64,000 bases of DNA. Source: Ophioceras dolichostomum. Its lineage: Eukaryota; Ascomycota; Sordariomycetes; Magnaporthales; Ophioceraceae. The notes under the pieces are model-generated. The model had not been told where the DNA came from, did no database searches, and worked only from the letters and a program-made list of their open reading frames with translations. Position 1 is the stretch's first letter. Each line of letters starts with the position of its first letter. Positions 46,135-57,796 of this stretch are shown here, one piece after another. A program made the position numbers and the translations under genes. The stretch lies in NCBI GenBank assembly GCA_003049485.1, contig PYST01000025.1, positions 1 to 64,000 on the forward strand, given 5' to 3'.

Positions 46135-49100
46135 ATGCAACCTCTAAACCCATTTCTCGGCGCCTTCTTCAAGAGCTCCCTCCCCGCCCAATGCAACCCG
46201 CCCGCGTACCACATTCTCCTGGTCCCGGCCACTGATGTTCTCCTCACATCGCGCGACGCCGACGGAGACGGCTCCGTGGCCGATGCGGTCGGCTCGGAGG
46301 AGTTTCTTGGAAGCCACGTCCTCCGCATCCTGCCAGCCAAAGCTACGCCTGGCGCGGGCGGCAGGGAGGCAGTCCAGAATCTTAGGGAGGTCAGGGGAAA
46401 GGCTAGACAATACACCACTATTAATGGCCGCAGTGTCGTGATCAAAGACAACTTGGTGTACAGCAACAAAGGTCGCACAAACCTAGGCTCAGCAGGCCCT
46501 TGACCCACCAAGACCGCTCCCCCCTTTTCCAGTCCAATTCTGCTGGCCCTGACTAACTTGCGTCTCCGCCTCATCCAGGCTTCAAGAACCTCGCTCATGC
46601 CACCTTGCTGAGCGATGTTATCTGGTACTCGGATACGCTCGAGCCCAAGGCATGGCTTGTATACTACATCTCGCAGCCGTTGGTGGGCTCCTGGGAGGAA
46701 GTCCAAATCGTGCCAGCTGTTCTCCCGATCGGTGACGTGGGCGCAATCGGGTCGCCGGTAGCGCGAGGACTCGATAATACCGCCTCTTCATCCGCCATTA
46801 TGTCGAATGATGGTCCCGCGGTGCCGCGGAAGAAGGATGTCAAGAGCTTCCACGATCTCCTTAACCAATTCCCGATAATCGCCAGGCAGATGCAGTCTGG
46901 GCTTGAGAAGCTATTTCGCGAATTTACCGTCGTGTTCGAGCGACCCCTCCCCCCTCCACCGTCATCTGCGCACATCCCTGACCCTGAGCCTGCCGGCCCT
47001 ATAGCTGCGGCGATGAAGCGAGCTAGGTCTGGCTCGGCCAGCGGCAGCACTGTGGGCGGGAGCGCCAGCGCCGGCGCGAGCGCTACGGTGCAGCCGGAGG
47101 GCCTCTTCATTGATGACGACGAGGACGTTATGAGAGCGTCCCTCGAAACGGCCATCACCGCAGCTATCGACCTGTTCCAAGCCGTCGACAAGCAGCAGCT
47201 GTCTCTGTTGGGTGCTACTACCGACCTTACAGGCCCGGTTGTGGAGCGGCTCATCGAGCGATACGTCACGGAGAACATCCATCACATATTGTTTCCGAGG
47301 CTATGCGCCCTGAAGCGCCAGGATGACCTGGAGCTACAGTCTAAGGTTCGCCAGATGGACTTTATCGATATTTCACAGCTCGGGCTCCCCATTGAGGGAG
47401 GATCTCGCGGGAAGCAGGAGCTTACCGGCCGACTGGGAAGAGCAGTGGAGGAGTTCCGCAAGCTCAGCAACGCTATGGGGCCGTCGGAGATGATGGAGGT
47501 TCTGCTCTCCACCATGAAGTCGGTGACGCAGCTGACAGCGCTGCCTCGTCGAGAGCCCAGCGGCGTGAGCAGCGCCGCCCGCGCGAGCTCCTCCGAGAAG
47601 CCTATTCTTACTATTAACGCCGACACACTGGTCTCGCTGCTCCTGTTTGTTGTCATCCGTGCCCAGGTGCGGCAGTTGCACGCCCGGCTCATTTACATCC
47701 GGCATTTCATCTTTATCGACGACGTCGACAACGGGGAGATGGGCTACGCCCTGAGCACTTTTGAGGCGGTGTTGTCCTATCTTGACCGCGATTCGGCCGT
47801 CCTCCGGCGGGCGAGTCGCCGGAACAAGGCTCTCTGGGACGCCGCCGCTAAGGGTGACGTGGACGAACTGAAGAAGCTCATGGAGTATTGCCCCGACAGT
47901 TCGTCGTCATACGCGGAAGAAGTGTCGTTCCAGTCGCCGCCCTCGAGCCGGCGGCAGTCGGCTAGTGGCTGGAGCTTCACCAATGGGACTCCGTCCTCGG
48001 CGCCATCTTCTTCTGCCGCCTTTACCATGTCGGAAAGGTTCTCGCTCGGGTCCAGCTTGAGTCATGTGTTCCCTTTCCGTCACGAAGACGACGATCCCTG
48101 CGCCGTCGTTGACGACGATTCGCCGGTCCCGCCCCCGAAACGGATCAAGAAGGTGGCCATGGACACGCGGAGCATGTCTAGTGGCTCAGAAATGTCGTTC
48201 CGCTCGCGGGCCACTAGCGTGGGGACACTCGGGAGCACTTTCGAGGCTGACATCTCGGTTGAGAAGCTTTCCCAGACTCAGAATTCCAACGGCGAGTCGG
48301 TGCTCATGATGGCCGTGCAGAACGGCAGGTCCAAAGCGCTGAGATTTTTGCTGTCGCTGAAGGCGTTCTACCCGCCGAATTTCGTACTGGACGACGCCAA
48401 CAGCGACGGAACCACGCTGCTGAGCGCCGCGGTGCAGCTTGGTCTGGAAGACTCAATTCGGGCGATCCTTGACGTCCTGGTCGCCGCCGGGGTCGGGATG
48501 TGCGTCCTCGTGGACTACTTCGCGTTGCAGGATGTATGGGGCCGCAGCGTGGCCCACTATCTCTTCCAAGCGCCGTTCCTCATCGGCAGCTTCGGGGGAC
48601 TGATGCCGTGGCGGCAGCAGGACAAGAACGGGCAGACGCCGCTGTTCGCGCTCTGCCGGTCGTACGACCACCAGATCTATCACCAAATGGTCAGCGAGGC
48701 TCTGGACACGGCGACAGTGTGCCAGGGCGACGGTCAGCCATTGCACGTAGACCAGCACGTAGACGGCAAGGGCAACACGCTGCTGCACATTGTAAACGAC
48801 GCACAGCTGGCCCTGCGCATTCTTCAGCAGTGCGACGCCGACGTCAATGCGACCAATGAGAAGCGCTTCACCCCGTTGATGGTCGCCAGCAAGTACGGCC
48901 GCTTCGAGATGGTGCGGGTGCTGTTCAGCGATCCGCGCGTCGATGTCGCGGCACGGGAACTGCGCGGGCTCACGGCGGTGGAACTGGCCAAAGACGACGA
49001 AGTGCGCAACAAGATCGACGACCTTGTGCTCTTCTCGTCGCCGCCAGGCCCGGACCTGCGCACCACGGCGGTTGTACGGGCATACTTCGTCGAGGACGCC

Positions 49101-50667
49101 ACTATTCGGTTCGTGCTCAAGTCTGGAGCGCCGGTGGATAAGCATAGCTATGCGGTCACGACGTGCCGGCGCTCTCTGGCCGATTTTGAGCACCTGGCCA
49201 AGCTTCTCACCATGGAAAACCCAGCCTCATGGATTCCGTACATTGGCGGGCAGCGTTCTCCTTTCCAGATCCCGTCCAAGCCGAGCCGGTCTGCCCTCCG
49301 CGACTTGCAGCTCCGCATGGACTGGTTCCTGCGCACCATGCTACTGCACTCTACCTTCGCCACTCACGAGATGCTGTGGGAATTCTTCCTGGTCCCCGAT
49401 CTGCAGGCCGACATGATGGAACAGCGCAGCAAGCTCAAGGCCGAGACAAGAGCCGAGAAGGTTCGCGAGGAGTTCGAACCGCTGGACGATGTCCGCGAAG
49501 TTGAGCAGTTTGTTGACCACGCTCGCGAGCTGGTACGCAGCGTCAACTTCTCAACAAAGAGCGTGGCGAGGCGTACAAACGCCGCGGGCATCGCTGCTTC
49601 AGGTACGCTCGCATCAAGACGACCCAGTCACGTCGTCTCCTCGTCTCATCGATCACGTGGTCTATTCAATAACACTTAACGTACTAACTATCATGATTCA
49701 AAACTCAGATCTTGTCTGTGCCTCACGTGTATTTCAGCGTACGGTGGCGACTCTAAGCTTCCTGCCGGCTTCGCACGTCTCTGCCTTCGACACCTACGTT
49801 CAGTCTCTGGCGCCACCGTCACTAAGTCCACAGGCCGTATTCCACTCTGCGTTTATCGCACTGCAGTCTACTGTTGAGGCCATTCTTGGGGCCCTTGCCC
49901 GGCCGCACAAGCTGATCAGCCAAATCGACACAACGCGGCGCCAAGCCGAACGGAACTTCAGTTCTCTCAGCCGGTCGACACGTTGGCCTCTCGGATTGTT
50001 GGACGATACTCGTCAGCGCCTCAACGAGGAGCGCGAGGAGCGAGCTCGCCAGAGCCAACTCGAGGGCAAGAATCTTTCCAAAGAGTTAAGATACAGCCAG
50101 CAGGTGGTGGCTGGCGAGCTGGCTGGCTGGCAAGAGATGCACGAGAAGGTGGGGAGGAAGGCCATCAAAGAGTTTGCGAAAGGCATGCTGGTCATGGAGA
50201 GTATGCGACTGGAAAGCATGATGCGGGCTCTAAGGAGAGTGCGACCAGACCCGGAACCTGGGCAGCAAGTTCCGCCGTCGCCAACACCCTCGTCACCGCC
50301 GCCACCGCCATCTTCGCTCAAGCCCCTCCCTAGCAATATCCCCTCGTCCACTAGACAAGGAAGCCCAACCCCTTCGAAGAGCAACGGCAGGTGGAGGATT
50401 GGATCTCCACATAGCAGCGACGGCGGCGAGAATGGCAAGAGTAAGGAGGCAGGCCCGAGTAGTGCGAGCCGGGCGAGTAGCGCGGGTGCGCTGCCCGCCG
50501 CTTTCCCGAGGAGGTCTTTCCTCACAGACGAACACACGGACGCAAATGATTCAGAGGCAGGGCAGAGCGACGCGTCAAAAAACGCGTCTGCTGGAATTCT
50601 CACGGCTGCCCCTGCAGGAGGAATGCCACAGCCATCGTCCACTCTTTCCCACCAAGCCCTCGGCTGA
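46135..50667 (+). CDS. vrl1: Vrl1/VARP-like VPS9-ankyrin-PX protein (endosomal Rab GEF)
   Basis: Three exons, 46135-46471, 46579-49602 and 49709-50667, giving 1439 residues. Proteins of this layout activate Rab5-type GTPases on endosomes; yeast Vrl1 pairs with Vin1 in the VINE coat complex. The N terminus is MQPLNPFLGAFFKSSLP with HILLVPATDVLLTSRD. The VPS9 domain covers about 320-500, including TLVSLLLFVVIRAQVRQL and HARLIYIRHFIFIDDV. Ankyrin-type repeats follow at ~685-930 (DGTTLLSAAVQLGLED, KRFTPLMVASKYGRFEMV). A PX-like module lies at ~935-1060, with VTTCRRSLADFEHLAKLL. The C-terminal exon is largely helical (QRLNEEREERARQSQLEGK), compatible with a BAR-like dimerisation region, then Pro/Ser-rich. 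The first donor (GTCGCA) is atypical; the last intron was chosen because only the acceptor at 49708 keeps frame. Domain calls are firm; VINE membership is inference. Confidence 0.88.
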
Positions 50668-52463
50668 TGGAGCAGACGATGTTGTGTCTAGAGGACTACG
50701 AGGATACGAAGTTGCAAAGCCGAACTTCCTCCCCGTGTCCATGCAAAGATACCCCGATAACATGTAATGCTAAATGTACAATCGAGACCCTTTGGCCCAC
50801 ATCTCGCTGCTGCACCCGTGAACAAGAGATCGTCGCATATGTTTGCATGGCACTTATGCAGTCATAGAGTGATGAAGGTGACTCACACTCGTCTTCGATC
50901 ACGGAAACAAGGTGACGGGGTCCAAGAGCGGTGTGCCTCGGGAGAATTCTTGACTCTATCCAGCCCCCGACTTTCTGTCTTGGGCTGAGTGCTGAGTAGC
51001 GTCTGACCACCAAGAGGAGATACCCCGCTCAAGAACATCGAAGCGGGGAGGCGGGGAATCTAGGTGTGGTCCATGGCTCTCCGGTTCACCCACGCCAAGA
51101 TCGATGCAACGATACAGGAAGTCCTTCGCGGTCGTGAAATTGAACTGACAGGTAACACTCGCCTGCCTGCTCTCGGCAATTCTCCGAAGATCACCGAGCT
51201 CCCCAGCCAGAGTTTATGGGGTTCTGCAATCGAACGCTGTGGAGGCAAGAAGTCATGGGATGAGTCACCAAAAAATGTTTCATAATATTTGTTTCACGCC
51301 ATCGAGTGTACTTGAACGTCTCGATCAACGCAAACCAATCAATTGGCCAGGGTTCTACAACGCCAGAAAGACGCCAGAGAGACGCCAGAGCCACACGCCG
51401 CCACGGAATCGGGGAGAGCCGAGGGCGGTGCCACGCGGACGCGCTCAGGCGTGTAGCATGATCACCCAATCAGCGCCCGATACCGACACGCTAGACAGTG
51501 CAGACAAATATCACCCACAACCCACCGACTTCGGCTTTTGTATAGTTGGGGCTTCAACCCGACCCTACGTTCCGTACGCGTCCTCCTGTTAACTTCCTAT
51601 CGGCGGGCTTGCTGTCGTGCCTGCAACACTTGTAACATAGAGCATACGTTTACGGAGTAGAACACGTGCAGCACCCAACACTCACTCGCCCATCGGCGAT
51701 GGCAAATTTGCACAAGTTCCGGGGAGCCATGTGACAAACCCGCCGCCAAGTTGCACAGTCACAGACTAAATGGAATCCACACGGCCGACCGACCAGCGAC
51801 CGCATCACCTCACCTCGGACCGGCCATCCAGCTCCAACTCTTGCACATGCACACAAGACGTCACAGGCAGTTTACGAGACTGAAAGATACATGACTTCTT
51901 CTCAGCGAGGAATTTTTCGTCGTCCCTGAGAGGCTTCAAGGCGCTTCTGCTCCGACGCCGACTGCAATCCGGAAACGTAGCCGCCGTTTAGGAGCGAACT
52001 GCACCTACCTAGTACCTTCCTTTAGGTGCCTGAGCGAGTAAAGCTGAGGTAGGCGGTAGATCTCAAGGGTGAAGCAAAACACACAACCGAAAGACTCGAG
52101 CGGGGCTATGCAATTCCGGTGAGAAGCTGGAAGGTCTGGAACAAACTGAGGCGGCCACAGCTTCGGGTCTCTAACAATTTCACCAGCCGCCCACCATGAC
52201 TCCAATCGGGCTCCCAAACGGCCTCCTCGCCATCAATGCGCCAGAATCCGGATGCCTCATTTTCGCTACTTTCAATCCCAATCGACAAAGGCCCAAAGAA
52301 ATTAATATGAGTGAGAAGGAAAGACGCGGGGCGTTAGGACGAAGAGGAACCCCACCCACCAAGCGAGACGGCCGCGCGCTTTCTGAGGCGAAGGGGCAGT
52401 GCTCTTTGCCTTTATACGCTCTCCTAGAGGCAATCTCTCATCTCTCCCAATCTCTTTGCGCAG

Positions 52464-52512
52464 GCGCTTTTGCGCTTTTGCGCTTTTGCGCTTTGCGCTC
52501 TGCGCTCTGCGT
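52464..52512. repeat. GCGCTTTT/GCGCTCT minisatellite
   Basis: Three GCGCTTTT units, one GCGCTTT and two GCGCTCT units in tandem within the gene-free region. Confidence 0.85.
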
Positions 52513-52589
52513 TTCGCTGGGGTAAGCGCCTGTGTCAGGCGATGGGCGCGGCATTTTTCTGGAGACTTTTCTGGGGCGCTGTAGCCGCT

Positions 52590-52611
52590 GGCGGTTAGAC
52601 TTATAACCGCC
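52590..52611. repeat. Perfect 8-bp inverted repeat (hairpin)
   Basis: GGCGGTTA and TAACCGCC are separated by a 6-base loop. It could be a terminator-like hairpin or a remnant of a mobile element end; there is no supporting context. Confidence 0.7.
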
Positions 52612-54841
52612 CAACGATGCCAGCGCCTATGGGGGCGTGTACCTACGTACTATGTAGCCCTCGCTATTTCCCTTTCAGTCTTTTCTTTCCGCCGTTGCAG
52701 GGAGCGAACGGCTTGCAACGATACCAACCTTAGGTACCTACCACCTACCTACACCCAGGTACCACCTAGTTGTAAGTGCCCACCTCGGAGCCAGGTGGAT
52801 AATCTATACAGCAATCTCAGTAGCCGCTCATACAAGGCACCTCTATGCTACCACGTCGAGGTCGCAGAATACACTCCCCCATACCCGCCTCACCGGGAGA
52901 TCAGAAGATCGATCCGGAGCCGGCGCCAAAAATAGCATGATTACATGCGACGACGTTCGACAGATGATGCCACGAGCTCGAGGAGAGTGTCCCCAGCATG
53001 CCATGGCTAGAACCAGATCACGGGCGAGCGATTGAGCGATGGAGGGATGGCGCAAGCGTTTGGTGAGAGGACAGGAGTGAAAAGCAGCGTGGAAAGTGTG
53101 GCAGCCAGAGGAGAACCTTCAGGCGATTAGTCTAGCGCCAAGCGACAGGAGCAGAGCTGCCCAAAGCAACATTGACAGCAACGCAAAGCAACCTAAGCCC
53201 GAAGCCGGAGCAGATTGTTCGTCTTCTCGTCGTCCGGCGCCATGCGTTGCCATCCATCGTCCGGTGTCCGCGAGGCAAAAAAAGTGTAGCGTGTCGCTCT
53301 ACGACTCGACCAAAGTGAGAGGATTGGGAGCGCATCGCATCGCATCGCACCGCACCCGCATCACATTCGCGGGGCGCGCGGCGCGAGGGCGTGGACGTGG
53401 GCGTGGTGGGCGTGAACAAGTGGCGCGGGCGTGTGGTGAGTGAGCGAGCGCGGGGCAGCGCGCGTCGAATGAATTGCCGTTCAAGGCCCCCCACCATCAT
53501 CCCGCCCCACAGCGCGGTTGGCGCCGTGCAGGAAGGTACCTCTCGCTCCCCCCCTTGGACAACCAGATATCCAAAATCAACATGCAAGATGCGAAAAACG
53601 ACCCAGCGACGCACGCTAGCGATGATTGACATGTCTAAATATGACTCACCAAACCAAAGGACGCTTGCATACGGAAGTATTTCGTCCTACAACGGCTTCC
53701 CTCTTTGCGAATAGCCTAGGGTTACCATCCGAACAACGAGGGGGCAAGCTCTTTGCTGTCGGGCCAGTCACCGCTCTCGATAGCGCATCTTGGGCTCAAC
53801 TCCCAGAACCCGACAAGCTCCGTTGTGTAATCCTTGGATGCTACCCTGCCAAACCCTCGCTTCTTACAAGTCCTGACCTGCCTCTGACGAGACGGGATGG
53901 AAGACAGGAAGGGTACGGAAGTACCTAGGTAGGTAGGTAGCGAGAAGGGGGCAGCAGAAAGAAAAGGTACCTCGGGGCCGGGTTTTGGGCGAGGTGCTGA
54001 GGCACCCTTCGTCGTGCGATCGCGCACTGTGCCACAGCATCCAAGCGTGGCGCTCACCACGGTACGAACAAGGGCCTGACCCGCACTGGTCTGGTCTCCC
54101 CCGGGTCTTGTTCGTCACTGGTCGGCTCCCCTGGTCGGTGCCAAATTCCCCACGACAGACTTGGCCGGCCACCAGACGACCGCCTATCCGCCCGTCCGCC
54201 CATCTTGCTCATCCGCGCCAGCGCCCACACGATGGATGATGGGCTGGCCCGCATCTCGGCCGTCGTAATGTCGAGTGACATGACTCCCGGCTGGGTTCCC
54301 TCAGTCTCCGCGTTTCAGGTTTATTTTGATCAGAGCCGTCGTATGGATCAAATCTCGACAAGCCCGGTACGGCGAGACTGATACTCATCCAGTCCGGGCC
54401 CGACCCATCGTGCCATGAGGATAAGTATACCCGCCATCCCACGGATGGGAATGTCTTCTTTTCTTGCTGCCCTCCTCACCAGTCCTTCTCCTCCCTCCGT
54501 CTCTCCGCCATCTCCTTCTCCACGGCATCGTAGCTCTCTACTCGTCCTGCTCCTCTCGTTTTCTCGTTTTCTCTCGTTCAAGGTTTCTTTTGTCCGCAGG
54601 GATAGGTCGCGCTGCCGTCTCGGCATCCCCTGCCCTCTTGCTCTCCTCTCGTCAACACCATCGCACTCTTCTTCCTAGCCTCTCATCGCGACTCGTCCTG
54701 GATCGAGGCAAGTCTTCGGCCCTCGTCTCATCTTCTCCAACCAGCAAGACAGACAAACATCCACCCGTCACCATTCCACCCCCTAATAGATTACCTGCTG
54801 CCTGTCTTGGGACGTCGTCTCGAGACCAAACAGCAGCCAAT

Positions 54842-54962
54842 ATGTCCACGTAAGTAGAGAAAGCTCTTGTCGTCTCGGTCTTCCGTCTTCCGGTGCCTGT
54901 CCTCCATCGATCTCTTCTGTTGTTTGTTGCCTTTGCCGATGGTCGCGCCCCCACCGCTCGCC

Positions 54963-55029
<67 letters not shown>

Positions 55030-56956
55030 CTCTGCTAACACAGACTTCGCGACTCCCTCTCTCTTCTCTAGTCTGGCAGCGGATCTTTCCTTTGACTTCA
55101 CCTTCCCCCAGTGCGAGCCTGCCACTCCGCCGAGCTTCTCTTTTGATCCGTCGCTTCTCGAGATCCCGTACAACCCCAACCCGGGACATGCTCGCTCCGG
55201 CTCGCGCTCCTCTGTTTACTCTTACGAGTCGTCGCCCCCCGGCTCGGTGTCGGACGTCGCCAGCACGCGCATGACCACGCCCGCGCGCTCACCCATCCGC
55301 ACTCATGGCCCCCTGTTGCTGCCCAAGATCCGCACCCAGGACCAGGCCATTGCGCCGACGGCAGCTGCCCCTGCGCCTAAGCGCATGAGGACCTCGCCTC
55401 CTCCAGCGGGCGTGCGGCCCAAGTACCGCCCCACCCACACCCGGAGCTTCACCAACCCGGAGACCATCAACTTCACCCCGTCCATGTTCCAGCCCCTGCC
55501 CGCCTCCATGCCCGTGTCCGTGACCGAGGATGCTGCCAGCTCGCAGCTTCTCTGCTCGCCCGTGAGCTTCACCTCGACGGCGTCGCACGACTCGAGCGCC
55601 TCGAGCATGAACACCCGCCGTGCCTCCTCGTGCGAGCTAGTCAACACGAGCGCCTCTTCCATGGACAAGTTCACCTTCCCCGCCTACAACCAGATGAGCC
55701 AGCTGAGCCAGCTGTACGCGCCGGCTCCCAGCAACGGCGGCGCTGCCCGGACTGTCCGGGCTGCCGCTGCTCCCATGGCGGCTTCCAGCAGCTCCGCTCC
55801 CACCATGGTTCCCTCGCAGCCGCTCATGTCGCAGCAGCAGTCTGAGACTTTCATGTACCAGCAGCCGTATGCGCCGCGCGCCTCGTCGCCGCTTGCTGCT
55901 GCTGCCACCATCACCCCAGAGCCGGCAGCTGCCGTCGCGCCCGTCGTGCCCGTCAACGTCGGTGGGCCCCAGACCACGCTGCTGTCGTACCTGACGACAG
56001 CGAACCCGGCCCCTGCATTGGTGCGCACCATCTCATTTCCGCTGCGGGATCCTCACACCAAGCACTTCTGGTGGGACGTCCGTCAGATCCGCGCGTGGAC
56101 GGCCTTCAACGCGTCCAGCGTCATGGCTCTGCCTGGCGCTGCCGCCCTCCTCTCGCTGCCGGTACCGGCCGCGTTCCTGCCGCAGCCGCCGGTGGTCCAG
56201 CGCCACCCGGAGACCGAAGCCGCCCTGCACTCCATCTACTCCAGCTTCTACCTGCCCAAGCTCAACTCCGCTCTGGCGCTGTCGAGCGCTCGGCCCCTGC
56301 AGCTCTCGCTGCCGTCCAAGAACCCCGCCGCCGGTGGCCCTGCCGCCTCCGACTGCGCCTTCGTGGCCAACGTCGGCGGCGAGTCGTCGTCCGCCGCGAC
56401 CATCTTCGGAGGCAAGCCGACGGCGCGCGTGGTCGGCCTGGTCAAGAGCTTCGACCGCTTCAACACCGGCATGCGCGTCGAGGGCAACATCAAGCGCGTC
56501 GAGTACCTGCGCGGGCTGGCGCACCTCCACCACGTCATGCGCGAGCACGGCTGCCGCTACGGCTTTATCCTGACCGAGATTGAGCTGGTCTTCGTGCGCA
56601 ACGGCACCGAGGGCACGCCACACTTCGGCTACCTCGAGGTGGGCAGCACCCAGCTGGCCGCCCAGGGCGATGGCGGCGAGGGCGGTTCCGTCCCGTTCAC
56701 CGCCTGCCTCGCGCTGTGGGGCCTCTGCATGCTCGCCGGCGATGAGCCGCTTCCCGGCCATGCCCACTGGCGGAGCGACATCGGCGCCCCGGCCGAAGGC
56801 ACCCGGCGCAAGGCCCTGCCCCGTGACGACTGGATGCCGCAGCCGCAGCTGGCTGAGAAGCGCGAGGCCAAGCGCGCGCGGGGCTGGATCTTCCCCGAGG
56901 ACGCCGTCGGGCGCAAGGAGCTCGGCAAGCGGGGCGTGCGCTACGGCGCTTGTTAA
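54842..56956 (+). CDS. Uncharacterised 630-residue protein
   Basis: I do not recognise this protein. Two exons: an 8-base first exon 54842-54849 (ATG TCC AC) and 55072-56956. The intron (GTAAGT...TCTAG) contains a CT microsatellite, and splicing gives MSTLAADLSFDFTFPQCEP. Residues 1-330 are Ser/Ala/Pro-rich and probably disordered. From about residue 350 the sequence looks folded: DPHTKHFWWDVRQIRAWTAFN, AALHSIYSSFYLPKLNSAL, RVVGLVKSFDRFNTGMRVEG, HGCRYGFILTEIELVFVR and TPHFGYLEVGSTQLAA. The run of helix, Glu-containing strands and a following helix is reminiscent of PD-(D/E)XK nuclease-type folds, but I cannot show a catalytic set. The C terminus is basic. If the intron were not spliced the frame would read through a Ser-Leu repeat, which is unlikely to be protein. 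Confidence 0.82.
54966..55016 (+). repeat. CT dinucleotide microsatellite in intron 1
   Basis: About 25 CT units within the first intron of the 630-residue protein gene, close to the acceptor side, where they may act as an extended polypyrimidine tract. Confidence 0.9.
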
Positions 56957-57796
56957 TATTGTACCCAACCAACCCACATACACACCTCCTTGATCCCCTC
57001 ACCCCCCCGCATACATACATAGCTACCTACCTACATACCACACATACGCTCCCTTATTCTCTCTCTTGAAGCACATAAGCCCTCGCCTCCTCCGAGAGGA
57101 GCCGGAACCAGCGGGGGTTGTTAGACAAAGGTATTATGGCGACTAGAGTTGGGGTTCGAATAATGGCTGGTTCCACGACTTTGTTAATACCACACACTCT
57201 GCCTTACCCCAATCGTTTAATCTTTACATAAAGGTGCGGTACATACATTAGGTACTTAATGCGGCGGAAACGGGACTGGCAAGGGCGAGGAGCAAGAGCA
57301 AGGGCGTGTATCATGAGTTCATGAGCCCATGACGGCACGACCAGGACATTGGGAAGCGAGCAAGGCGCTAGCAGCTGAGATCGACTTCCCATTTTTTGTC
57401 TTTCCTTTTGGTTTTTTGACGACTTGCCGATTCTGTTTTCCTCTCTTTATTTCTGTTCTTATTTGTTCTCGGCGGGAGCACCGGCGGGGCGCGGGCATGA
57501 CTCTGGAAAAGAAAGTAGCATGTTTTGACAGCTCGCTGCATATTATCTTGCAGCCTAGGTATCTAGTTTATTCACATTTAGTAATGTTCCACTTTCTTCT
57601 GGTTCACATGAGCTTTGCGTTGCTTCTGATGCCGAGCAAGCCCCATACTCTCGATGGCAAAGATCGAAGGGAAACAAAGAAAAAAGAGAAGGGCATACCT
57701 TGTTTGACTAGCTTCTCACTGCCAGCTCCGTGACTCCGTCCCCCCTTTCCCAGCATAGAGGGCCTGCATCGGTTGATGTCACACGCATATCCTGCC
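56957..57796. other. Intergenic region
   Basis: About 840 bases between the 630-residue gene and the small PX-like frame. TACCTACC/CCTAGGTA-type motifs occur at 57022-57034, 57249-57259 and 57552-57566. A possible tRNA B-box-like sequence at 57147-57157 was rejected. Confidence 0.5.

Larger units (their letters stand above)
50668..54841. other. 4.2-kb region with no supported gene
   Basis: Long gap between the Vrl1-like gene and the 630-residue protein gene. It contains CCTAGGTA-type clusters at 52002-52026, 52730-52770 and 53921-53940, a GCGCTTTT minisatellite at 52464-52512, a perfect hairpin at 52590-52611 and a GCATC repeat near 53333-53350. Open frames up to 166 codons lack domains. The last ~400 bases are pyrimidine-rich, consistent with a long leader for the next gene. 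Noncoding RNA genes are possible but not visible. Confidence 0.5.

Noticed and set aside
53132..53632. 166-codon open frame on the - strand
   Set aside because: Arg/Thr/Pro-rich translation of repeats such as GCATC; no family features.
57120..57165. Possible tRNA (GGTTCGAAT B-box-like sequence at 57147-57157)
   Set aside because: The flanking T-stem does not pair and no A box or acceptor stem is found at the right spacing.
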